This document shows positions 1 to 5,103 of a stretch of DNA of 6,154 nt, piece after piece. Position numbers and translations under genes: made by a program. Position 1 is the first letter of the stretch; every line of letters starts with the position of its first letter. Below the pieces are notes generated by a model, which saw only the letters and a list, made by a program, of their open reading frames with translations, ran no database searches and was not told where the DNA came from. Origin of the DNA: an uncultured Methylococcaceae bacterium (GTDB lineage Bacteria; Pseudomonadota; Gammaproteobacteria; Methylococcales; Methylomonadaceae); contig CAIQND010000707.1 of assembly GCA_903873045.1 (NCBI GenBank), forward strand, positions 1 through 6,154, given 5' to 3'.

Positions 1-190
1 CCTGCATTATTGCTGCAATTAGCGGATTTTAAAATCATGCTGTTTTTCGATTTAAAATGTGTTTATTTTTTATCGACGATTTTAGCGGCAAAGTTTGCTT
101 TTTTCTCGTAATTTAAAAGAAGTCGACCCGCTCAATGTCAGAATAGATACGTATTTTACACAATTACCGCACTTTTAATCACACCCATCA

Positions 191-210
191 CTAGCTGTAA
201 AAGTCCATAG
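191..210. repeat. Degenerate copy of the AAAGTCCATAG hairpin repeat
   Basis: The right half, TAAAAGTCCATAG (198-210), is identical over 13 bases to the hairpin at 4247-4267. The left half, CTAGCTG, has lost most of its complementarity and one base relative to CTATGGAC in the better copy. I read it as a decayed member of the same dispersed family. A 13-base match in AT-rich DNA could be coincidence, so confidence is moderate. Confidence 0.4.
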
Positions 211-411
211 ACTGATTGCACTTTTCGAGATTGGCAAAAGGCTTTGAATTCATATCCTGAAAATTATCTTGTTTTCAAAACCATATTTTACTGATCCAAA
301 TGTGTCAAATTCAGTCATTCAATGCCATATTCAGTCGAGACTCATTTTTGAAGCCGTTCAGGGTCAAATCCATAGTTTTTCAAGCAACCCGGCACAAGTA
401 GCAGAGTTTAC

Positions 412-433
412 CGGGTTAGTCTGTGCTAACCCG
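412..433 (-). terminator. Hairpin just past the deaD stop, possible transcript end
   Basis: CGGGTTAG (412-419) and CTAACCCG (426-433) form a perfect 8-bp stem with a 6-base loop. On the minus strand it begins 10 bases after the deaD stop codon, where a terminator or 3'-end protecting hairpin would sit. The following bases on that strand (GGTAAACTCTGC) contain no T tract, so it is not a canonical rho-independent terminator. It may stabilise the 3' end or block exonucleases after rho-dependent termination. Confidence 0.45.
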
Positions 434-443
434 ATCACATAAA

Positions 444-2261
444 TTACTCAGCTTTTGGTTTTGCACGTCTTGAGGTAGAACCCATTCTTTTTTTGCTCTT
501 GTCGGCTTTTTTAGCGGCATCATCAGGTAGCGCTCTTTTCGCACTTTCATCCATTTTTGTAATACTCAGTAATTGACCTGCGACCCTGATTCTTTTCAGT
601 TCTTCAATCAACTCTTTAGGCATACCGGCGGGTAACTCAACCGTACTGTAATCGTCTTCAATTCTGATGCGAGCAATATGATCACCATCAATACCTGTTT
701 CGTTGGCAATGGCACCCACGATATTACCGGGTTTTACACCATGATTGTGACCGACTTCAATACGAAATGTTTCCATTTCTATATTGGCACCACTACCAAA
801 TGCACGCTTTGGTTTACGATCCCTTTCCGGACGATCTTCTCTGCCTTCTCTGCGTGGACGATCTTCTCTATGCGAACGATCATCTCTGTCTCTTTGCGGT
901 CTGTCTTCTCTACTGTCGAAAGTTTTTTTAGGCAAGTTTTGCATTAACAGCGGTGTATCACCTTGCACCAACTTTGCCAGAGCCGACGCTATTTCCAAGG
1001 CAGTTACATTATGTTCCTGCTGGAATTGCTCTATCAGTTGACTAAAAAAGCTCAACTCTTCCGAAGCCAAGGTGTCGGTAATATTCTGTTTGAAGCGAGA
1101 AATACGTTTATTATTAATAACTTCAGTTGAAGGCAAACCCATTTCTTCAATTTTTTGTTTGGTTGCTTTTTCAATATTACCCAACAATTTTCTTTCTCTG
1201 GGTGCAATAAACAAAATCGCGTCACCGGTACGTCCGGCACGTCCGGTTCTACCAATACGGTGAACATAAGACTCGGTATCATAAGGGATATCGTAGTTGA
1301 CGACATGCGTAATACGATCTACATCCAAACCACGCGCAGCAACATCAGTGGCAATTAAAATATCCAGTTTGCCATTTTTCAGATGAGCAATAGTCCGCTC
1401 TCTAAGTGTTTGTGACATATCACCGTTAATGGCTGCGGCTGAGTAGCCTCGCGCTTCCAGTTTTTCTGCCAGTTCAATAGTTGCCGTTTTGGTTCTGACA
1501 AAAATAATCATACCGTCAAACGTTTCAGCTTCAAGAATACGGGTAAGCGCATCAAGCTTGTGTACACCGCTGACCATCCAAAAACGTTGACGGATATTTT
1601 CAGCAGAGGCTGTAGTTACCTTTATAGTAACTTGCTCGGGTTCATTTAAATATTCTTGAGCAATTTTGCGAATAACCGCAGGCATGGTTGCAGAAAACAG
1701 AGCAATTTGTATGTCGTCAGGCGTTTTTTCAAGCACCCATTCCACATCATCAATAAAACCCATGCGCAGCATTTCATCGGCTTCATCAAGAACAAGAACC
1801 TTAAGTGTGTCAAGATTCAACGTGCCTTTGCGCATGTGATCCATAACTCGGCCTGGTGTGCCGACAACCACATGGGCACCACGCTTTAACTGGCGTAATT
1901 GCGTGCTATAGTCTTGTCCACCGTAGATAGGTAGAACATGAAAACCTTTTAAATGAGCGGCATAACGTTGAAACGCTTCGGCTACTTGTATCGCAAGTTC
2001 ACGGGTTGGTGCCAACACCAGAACTTGTGGGTCTTTTTGACGAAGATCAATTCGCGACAATATGGGCAGTGCAAACGCAGCTGTTTTACCAGTGCCTGTT
2101 TGTGCTTGTCCCAGAACATCTTTGCCTTGCAGCATGTGAGGGATAACTTGTGCCTGAATGGGCGAAGGTGTTTCATAACCGACATCGTCCAGTGCTTTTA
2201 GCAAAGGTTCAATCAGTGCTAAATCACGGAAAGTGGGTAATGTTGAAACATCATTGGACAT
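444..2261 (-). CDS. deaD: ATP-dependent DEAD-box RNA helicase DeaD/CsdA
   Basis: A 605-residue cytoplasmic RNA helicase that unwinds short RNA duplexes using ATP; family members act in ribosome assembly, mRNA turnover and growth in the cold. All core motifs are visible: Q motif with F11 and SPIQAQ 33-38, Walker A AQTGTGKT 53-60, APTREL 84-89, GG 114-115, TPGR 135-138, DEAD 159-162, SAT 190-192, IIFVRT 252-257, ATDVAARGLD 304-313 and HRIGRTGR 334-341. Residues about 350-440 match the position of the DeaD dimerisation segment. A highly charged Arg/Asp/Glu linker covers about 447-487, then a DbpA-type RNA-binding domain at about 498-567 and a Lys/Arg-rich tail. Length fits CsdA rather than the shorter RhlE, RhlB or SrmB. 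The ATG at 2261 has an upstream AGG (ACAGGTAAATCC) and starts the protein just before the Q motif. It is monocistronic as far as the window shows, divergent from serS. Confidence 0.97.
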   Translation of the reverse strand: MSNDVSTLPTFRDLALIEPLLKALDDVGYETPSPIQAQVIPHMLQGKDVLGQAQTGTGKTAAFALPILSRIDLRQKDPQVLVLAPTRELAIQVAEAFQRYAAHLKGFHVLPIYGGQDYSTQLRQLKRGAHVVVGTPGRVMDHMRKGTLNLDTLKVLVLDEADEMLRMGFIDDVEWVLEKTPDDIQIALFSATMPAVIRKIAQEYLNEPEQVTIKVTTASAENIRQRFWMVSGVHKLDALTRILEAETFDGMIIFVRTKTATIELAEKLEARGYSAAAINGDMSQTLRERTIAHLKNGKLDILIATDVAARGLDVDRITHVVNYDIPYDTESYVHRIGRTGRAGRTGDAILFIAPRERKLLGNIEKATKQKIEEMGLPSTEVINNKRISRFKQNITDTLASEELSFFSQLIEQFQQEHNVTALEIASALAKLVQGDTPLLMQNLPKKTFDSREDRPQRDRDDRSHREDRPRREGREDRPERDRKPKRAFGSGANIEMETFRIEVGHNHGVKPGNIVGAIANETGIDGDHIARIRIEDDYSTVELPAGMPKELIEELKRIRVAGQLLSITKMDESAKRALPDDAAKKADKSKKRMGSTSRRAKPKAE

Positions 2262-2328
2262 GGATTTACCTGTTTTGAGTATTTGGAATACGCTTGTAAA
2301 GCGCGGGGAACTTATTGTTTATAATGCC

Positions 2329-2334
2329 ATTATA
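2329..2334 (-). promoter_or_regulatory. Candidate deaD -10 box
   Basis: On the minus strand the sequence GCGATATAATGG contains a consensus TATAAT. It would start transcription near 2322, giving a 5' leader of about 60 bases before the deaD ATG at 2261. The -35 is weak (TGCAAA at a 16-base spacing) and lies against the inverted repeat at 2354-2387, so an activator or other regulator could assist. The long AT-rich leader is compatible with cold-shock type leader control, but that is inference. Confidence 0.5.
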
Positions 2335-2353
2335 TCGCATTACATTGCATTTT

Positions 2354-2387
2354 GCAGCAAATAGATGTGATAACAAATATTTGCTGC
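2354..2387. promoter_or_regulatory. Perfect 10-bp inverted repeat upstream of deaD
   Basis: GCAGCAAATA (2354-2363) and TATTTGCTGC (2378-2387) are perfect inverted repeats separated by 14 bases; the spacer contains TGTGATAACA. The inner edge overlaps the expected -35 region of the deaD promoter. The arrangement suits a dimeric DNA-binding regulator. It could equally fold as a stem-loop, but neither strand has a T tract after it, which argues against a terminator. The regulator is not identifiable. Confidence 0.5.
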
Positions 2388-2409
2388 ACATTTAGATGGA
2401 TACGAGCGC

Positions 2410-2529
2410 TTATTCCAAAAGACTTTTCTCAACAGGATTATCGTTATTTTTTTCGCGTAACTTAGCTAAAACAGCTACTTTTTTACGAGGAAAACGCAAG
2501 GACACTCCGCATTTTTTCTTCCTGTTCAT
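2410..2529 (-). CDS. Possible small basic protein, 39 residues, unrecognised
   Basis: On the minus strand an ATG at 2529 opens a 39-codon frame ending in TAA at 2410-2412. The product starts MNRKKKCGVSLRFPRKKVAV and is strongly Lys/Arg-rich with a helix-like middle (LAKLREKNN) and a VEKSLLE end. No family is recognised, and there are no cysteine pairs or membrane segments. There is no good Shine-Dalgarno sequence before the ATG (AACTATTACG), although an AT-rich promoter-like stretch lies further upstream. It is in the deaD-serS spacer, in the same direction as deaD. It may be a chance frame; conservation of the reading frame in relatives would decide. Confidence 0.25.
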   Translation of the reverse strand: MNRKKKCGVSLRFPRKKVAVLAKLREKNNDNPVEKSLLE

Positions 2530-2730
2530 CGTAATAGTTTTTGCGTTAAAAATACTACACTGTAATTAATCGAAAAACTTATGATACTTTTATGTGCCTG
2601 AAAAAGACTGCCAAGGCTTATGTACCGGTTAAATGTAAAGCGTCTAATCGTACTGTAATCCCTACCGCTTTTTGTCTGTGCTGTTTTCTCAAGCAAGCCC
2701 ATCGTGTATCATGTAAGAAACAATAAATGT

Positions 2731-2768
2731 TCAGCCAAGACGATTGCTAATGGGCGATGTCTTGCTGA
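2731..2768. repeat. Bulged hairpin upstream of serS
   Basis: TCAGCCAAGAC (2731-2741) pairs with GTCTTGCTGA (2759-2768), giving a 10-bp stem with one bulged C and a 17-base loop. It lies about 75 bases before the serS start and just ahead of the 14-bp palindrome. The following sequence, GTATAAAAAC, has no T tract on the plus strand. It may be part of a longer serS leader if transcription starts upstream, or a binding site. No function is assigned. Confidence 0.4.
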
Positions 2769-2779
2769 GTATAAAAACA

Positions 2780-2793
2780 ATCGCTATAGCGAT
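2780..2793. promoter_or_regulatory. Perfect 14-bp palindrome at the serS promoter
   Basis: ATCGCTATAGCGAT is fully self-complementary. It sits immediately upstream of the proposed serS -35 element (2796-2801), a usual place for an operator or for an activator acting on the downstream promoter. No known regulator motif is recognised. Confidence 0.45.
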
Positions 2794-2795
2794 CA

Positions 2796-2823
2796 TTCAA
2801 TGTTCCCGTTTGGGATGTATTAT
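2796..2823 (+). promoter_or_regulatory. Candidate serS promoter
   Basis: TTCAAT (2796-2801) and TATTAT (2818-2823) are spaced by 16 bases and are reasonable -35 and -10 matches. Initiation near 2830 would leave a very short leader containing little besides the AAAGG (2828-2832). The boxes are not strong, so an upstream start through the 2731-2768 hairpin remains possible. Confidence 0.4.
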
Positions 2824-2844
2824 TTATAAAGGTAAAATGCCGTC

Positions 2845-4125
2845 ATGTTAGACCCCCGTTTATTTAGAACTGACCTTGATTTTGTTAAGCAACAATTAAA
2901 CAGACGTTCATTTATTTTTAATCCCGAGTCTTATGTTGAGCTGGAAGCAAGACGCAAAGACGTGCAGATTAAAACCCAGGAATTACAAAATGAGCGTAAT
3001 AGCCGTTCAAAAGCGATAGGCAACGCAAAAGCCAAAGGCGAAGATGTACAACCGTTATTGAATCAGGTTCAGCATTTGGGCGACGAGCTTAAAGCTGCGG
3101 AAACGGTATTGGCTGACATTCAGCTTGAAATGGAAACGCTGATGGAGGGTATTCCCAATATTCTTGACGAAGCCGTGCCTGAGGGTAAATCCGAAGAGTT
3201 TAACCTTGAACTTTGCCGCTGGGGCGATGTGCCTGAATTTGATTTTGAGCCTAAAGATCACGTTGATTTAGGCACAAAACTGAAAGGCATTGATTTTGAG
3301 TTGGGTGTAAAAATTGCGAGTAGCCGGTTTGTCGTGTTAACCGGCCCGTTGGCACGGTTACAACGCGCCATTATTCAGTTAATGCTGGATATGCATACCG
3401 CCGAACATGGTTATACTGAAACTTATGTGCCTTTTTTGGCCAATGCCGATAGCTTGCGCGGTACCGGGCAATTGCCAAAATTTGAAGCTGATCTATTTAA
3501 AGCCAGTGATGATCCTCTTTTGTATTTAATTCCGACAGCGGAAGTGCCTGTTACCAATCGGGTTAGGGATGTGATTGTTGATTCCAAGGAGTTGCCGTTA
3601 AAATTTGTCTGTCATAGTCCGTGTTTCCGTAGTGAGGCGGGTGCTTATGGGCGTGATGTACGCGGTATGATTCGTCAACATCAATTTGAGAAAGTGGAAT
3701 TGGTGCAAATTGTAAGGCCGGAAGATTCCGCTAAAGCACATGAAGAACTGACGACTCATGCCGAAAATATATTAAAAAAATTAAAGCTGCCTTACCGTAA
3801 GATGCTGTTATGTGCCGGAGATACGGGCTTCTCATCATCAAAAACTTACGATCTTGAAGTGTGGCTACCCGGCCAAGCAACTTATCGGGAAATATCGTCT
3901 TGCAGTAATTTCAAAGATTTTCAGGCACGGCGTTTACAGGCACGTTGGCGTAACCCTGAAACCGGAAAACCTGAATTAGTGCATACTTTAAATGGTTCAG
4001 GTCTGGCTGCGGGTAGAACCCTGATCGCAGTTATGGAAAATTATCAGGATGCTGAGGGGCGTATTGTTATACCTGATGCCTTACAGCCTTATATGGGTGG
4101 TTTGAAAATTATCGAGTCTTTATAA
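2845..4125 (+). CDS. serS: Seryl-tRNA synthetase
   Basis: A class II aminoacyl-tRNA synthetase of 426 residues, the usual bacterial length. It activates serine with ATP and charges tRNA(Ser), and also tRNA(Sec) where present, in the cytoplasm as a homodimer. The N-terminal region (about 1-105) begins MLDPRLFRTD and forms the long antiparallel coiled coil that grips the tRNA long variable arm. The catalytic domain follows, with GTGQLPKF 206-213, serine-binding TAEV 231-234, motif 2 FRSEAGAYGRD starting at 261, and motif 3 NGSGLAAGRTLIAVMENYQ at 383-401; SCSNFKDFQARR (352-363) is also typical. The ATG at 2845 gives the conserved start. Its Shine-Dalgarno-like AAGG (2829-2832) is 12 bases away, rather far. 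Another ATG at 2837 encodes only four residues and overlaps the start. No partner gene is close; transcription is divergent from deaD. Confidence 0.98.
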   Translation: MLDPRLFRTDLDFVKQQLNRRSFIFNPESYVELEARRKDVQIKTQELQNERNSRSKAIGNAKAKGEDVQPLLNQVQHLGDELKAAETVLADIQLEMETLMEGIPNILDEAVPEGKSEEFNLELCRWGDVPEFDFEPKDHVDLGTKLKGIDFELGVKIASSRFVVLTGPLARLQRAIIQLMLDMHTAEHGYTETYVPFLANADSLRGTGQLPKFEADLFKASDDPLLYLIPTAEVPVTNRVRDVIVDSKELPLKFVCHSPCFRSEAGAYGRDVRGMIRQHQFEKVELVQIVRPEDSAKAHEELTTHAENILKKLKLPYRKMLLCAGDTGFSSSKTYDLEVWLPGQATYREISSCSNFKDFQARRLQARWRNPETGKPELVHTLNGSGLAAGRTLIAVMENYQDAEGRIVIPDALQPYMGGLKIIESL

Positions 4126-4240
4126 GCCATTATTTCAATTATTCTTATACTTGGAAAGGTAAATAAACTTCTCTTATCCGTACCTATCAATCAAACGTAT
4201 CCACTTTAAATTCCCGGATAAAACTTGGTATGTAAAAACT

Positions 4241-4271
4241 CAACCACTATGGACTAAAAGTCCATAGGTTG
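4241..4271. repeat. Hairpin repeat unit 1 of the post-serS cluster
   Basis: CTATGGACT (4247-4255) and AGTCCATAG (4259-4267) form a perfect 9-bp stem around an AAA loop. Outer bases CAAC (4241-4244) and GTTG (4268-4271) extend it to 13 pairs with a 2-base bulge. The core resembles the units at 4278-4296 and 4347-4367 and the degenerate copy at 191-210. Confidence 0.65.
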
Positions 4272-4277
4272 TTTTAC

Positions 4278-4296
4278 GAACGTCTGAAAGTCGTTC
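4278..4296. repeat. Hairpin repeat unit 2 of the post-serS cluster
   Basis: GAACGTCT and AGTCGTTC enclose a GAA loop; seven of eight positions pair, with one T-T mismatch. The centre (CT-GAA-AGT) matches the other units while the outer stem sequence differs, so what is shared is the fold and core rather than the whole sequence. Confidence 0.55.
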
Positions 4297-4346
4297 TAGT
4301 TAAACTGCAATGTGTCCGCGAGCATTTGAAGATTATGATGCTAAAG

Positions 4347-4367
4347 CCTTGCACTGAAAGTGCATAG
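4347..4367. repeat. Hairpin repeat unit 3 of the post-serS cluster
   Basis: TGCACT (4350-4355) and AGTGCA (4359-4364) form a perfect 6-bp stem around GAA. The flanks CCT and TAG correspond to the outer bases of unit 1 but pair imperfectly. The unit is exactly 100 bases after unit 1 (4247-4267). Between unit 1 and this one the second stem pair switches from G:C to C:G, a compensated change. Confidence 0.6.
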
Positions 4368-4453
4368 TTTTGAATTAGCGAACTGAGACCAATAAAATAA
4401 TTTAAAATTAATTACTTAATTATTGCTAACATTCAATTTACCCGGCTTTTTAA

Positions 4454-4627
4454 AGTAGATACGCATCTATTGCTATACCGAGTGGTGATGTACTTGACGG
4501 TAATCTACCCATACGATAAATGAAGTTAATTCAGGCGTGGATAGAACTGCATCAAGATGAGCTAATGGCTGATTGGTATCTGACTGAAAATGGTCAGATA
4601 CTATTTAAAATAGATCCCTTGCGTTGA
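4454..4627 (+). pseudogene. DUF4160-family gene remnant, nonsense-interrupted
   Basis: Reading from 4454 the frame gives SRYASIAIPSGDVLDGNLPIR, a TAA stop at 4517-4519, then MKLIQAWIELHQDELMADW and on to KIDPLR with a TGA at 4625-4627. The two halves match adjacent parts of a typical DUF4160 protein, in which a residue such as Gln or Asn would replace the stop. A TAA at 4451-4453 closes the frame upstream, and the usual N-terminal half (metal-like HxH region, about 35-40 residues) is not found. The gene is therefore broken by an N-terminal loss and a nonsense mutation. The 35-codon piece from the ATG at 4520 could still be translated. It sits 9 bases before an intact DUF2442 gene, the usual neighbour of this family. 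Function of the family is unknown. Confidence 0.75.
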
Positions 4628-4636
4628 GTTGCGACT

Positions 4637-4873
4637 ATGACACCTGATGTAGTAGAAGTAAAACCATTGCCTGATTATTGTTTGGAAACGGTTTTTGAAA
4701 ATGGCGAGCGTCGCTGGTTTGATATGAAACCATTACTTTCCTACCCGGCTTTCTCTGCATTGACTGAACAGAATCTTTTCATGAAAGCCTATATCGCCTA
4801 TGGAACTGCTGTATGGAACGATGAGATTGATCTTTCTCCAGATACACTTTATCTTCGTGGTCGTCCGCTCTAA
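4637..4873 (+). CDS. DUF2442 domain-containing protein
   Basis: A 78-residue small soluble protein matching the DUF2442 family (NE0471 N-terminal domain-like fold). The typical pattern is visible: an N-terminal strand segment VVEVKPLPDYCLETVFENGE, then RWFDMKPLL (about 25-33), FSALTEQNLF (about 39-48), and a C-terminal AVWNDEIDLSPDTLYLRGRPL. It has no signal peptide or membrane segment. The length is normal and the frame intact. The ATG at 4637 has only a poor ribosome site, so translation may depend on coupling with the upstream DUF4160 frame that stops 9 bases earlier. In many bacteria DUF4160 and DUF2442 genes are paired, and a toxin-antitoxin-like role has been suspected; that is unproven here. 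Its partner is broken, so this gene is probably an orphan. The likely alternative is a decaying but still open relic. Confidence 0.85.
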   Translation: MTPDVVEVKPLPDYCLETVFENGERRWFDMKPLLSYPAFSALTEQNLFMKAYIAYGTAVWNDEIDLSPDTLYLRGRPL

Positions 4874-4898
4874 ATAGCAAAATATAAATGTAACAATT

Positions 4899-4912
4899 AA
4901 AGACCTGACCCT
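4899..4912. repeat. GACCTGACCC motif, copy A
   Basis: AAAGACCTGACCCT on the plus strand. It lies exactly where homology of the minus-strand transposase fragment stops, 25 bases after the DUF2442 stop codon. It has the same orientation as copies B and C. Confidence 0.65.
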
Positions 4913-4915
4913 ACA

Positions 4916-5023
4916 GATTCCTTTGCGGTCATCATCGGAAAAATAAATATCATCATGCCGATTACCCCGCGAAGTAACGTGGTAAATTCCACCTGATAGT
5001 TCTATACGTAGAGGTCTTGTCAT
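4916..5023 (-). pseudogene. N-terminal fragment of RAYT (REP-associated Y1 transposase)
   Basis: From the ATG at 5023 the frame reads MTRPLRIELSGGIYHVTSRG, then NRHDDIYFSDDDRKGI, the hallmark start of REP-associated tyrosine transposases (IS200/IS605-like Y1 fold). After about 36 residues, family similarity ends where copy A of the GACCTGACCC motif begins. The frame stays open by chance to 4733, running antisense through the DUF2442 gene. The HUH metal-binding motif (usually in a MxNHxHLL context) and the catalytic tyrosine are missing, so the product cannot be an active nuclease. Full-length family members have roughly 150-300 residues. There is no Shine-Dalgarno sequence, only a T run and a consensus -10 immediately before the ATG. 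This is a truncated relic. Confidence 0.85.
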
Positions 5024-5029
5024 AAAAAA

Positions 5030-5035
5030 ATTATA
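5030..5035 (-). promoter_or_regulatory. Extended -10 box directly before the transposase ATG
   Basis: On the minus strand, TGCTATAAT gives an extended -10 (TG-N-TATAAT) whose last base is only 6 bases from the ATG at 5023. Transcription would start at or next to the ATG, implying a leaderless message. This fits the absence of any Shine-Dalgarno sequence. Confidence 0.5.
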
Positions 5036-5053
5036 GCATATTATTATAATAAT

Positions 5054-5103
5054 AATAAAAGACCTGACCCTATTCTTTAATAAAAGACCTGACCCCATTC
5101 TTT
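5054..5103. repeat. Two tandem 25-bp repeats with the GACCTGACCC motif (copies B and C)
   Basis: The 25-base unit runs from 5054 to 5078 and again from 5079 to 5103. Each reads AATAAAAGACCTGACCC, then T or C, then ATTCTTT, so the two differ at one base. Copy C contains AAGACCTGACCCCATT (5084-5099), the exact inverse of copy D. On the minus strand the pair separates the captured ORF from the transposase start. Confidence 0.8.

Larger units (their letters stand above)
1..443. other. Non-coding region downstream of deaD, with degraded repeats
   Basis: No convincing gene is seen on either strand. The stretch is AT-rich with frequent stops in all frames. It holds a 12-bp palindrome GATTTTAAAATC at 25-36, a degenerate copy of the small hairpin repeat also found after serS (191-210; the 13 bases TAAAAGTCCATAG at 198-210 are identical to 4255-4267), a weaker relative around 366-375 (AAATCCATAG), and a strong hairpin at 412-433 listed separately. 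This is an ordinary gene-end spacer with decayed repeats. Confidence 0.6.
2262..2844. other. Divergent intergenic region between deaD and serS
   Basis: This 583-base spacer carries the control regions of both genes. From left to right it holds the deaD leader and -10 box, the 2354-2387 inverted repeat, the possible 39-codon ORF, a featureless stretch (about 2530-2730), a bulged hairpin (2731-2768), a 14-bp palindrome (2780-2793) and the likely serS promoter. A 44-codon plus-strand frame at 2592-2726 has no ribosome binding site and is not credible. No tRNA, T-box or known riboswitch is recognised. Confidence 0.6.
4126..4453. other. Gene-free region after serS, rich in small hairpins
   Basis: No gene is supported here. 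The first part (4126-4240) is AT-rich and holds only a loose inverted repeat (TTATCCG near 4175 with CGGATAA near 4215). The middle part, 4241-4367, is a cluster of short stem-loops described separately. The last part (4380-4453) is very AT-rich and leads into the broken DUF4160 gene. No T-tailed terminator for serS was found; the hairpin cluster may mark the transcript end. Confidence 0.55.

Noticed and set aside
86..109. Short hairpin followed by TTTTTT as a terminator
   Set aside because: The stem (GCAA/TTGC) is only 4 bp and there is no gene upstream on that strand within the window.
678..2201. Several open frames of 60-90 codons on both strands inside deaD
   Set aside because: They lie wholly within a well-conserved helicase gene and have no family-like sequence.
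2592..2726. 44-residue plus-strand frame beginning MCLKKTAKAYVPVK
   Set aside because: No ribosome binding site, odd composition with several cysteines, and no recognisable similarity; likely chance.
3055..3261. 68-codon antisense frame within serS
   Set aside because: It opposes the strongly conserved synthetase gene and shows no features of its own.
4126..4160. Terminator for serS formed by TATAAG...CTTATA
   Set aside because: Six weak A/T-rich pairs across a long loop with no T tract; not credible.
4241..4367. CRISPR-like array
   Set aside because: The units are short imperfect hairpins with unequal gaps and no identical direct repeats or spacers, and there are no cas genes.
4733..4915. 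Continuation of the transposase frame antisense to the DUF2442 gene
   Set aside because: Family similarity ends at about 4916; the rest is simply an open antisense frame through the motif and a real gene.
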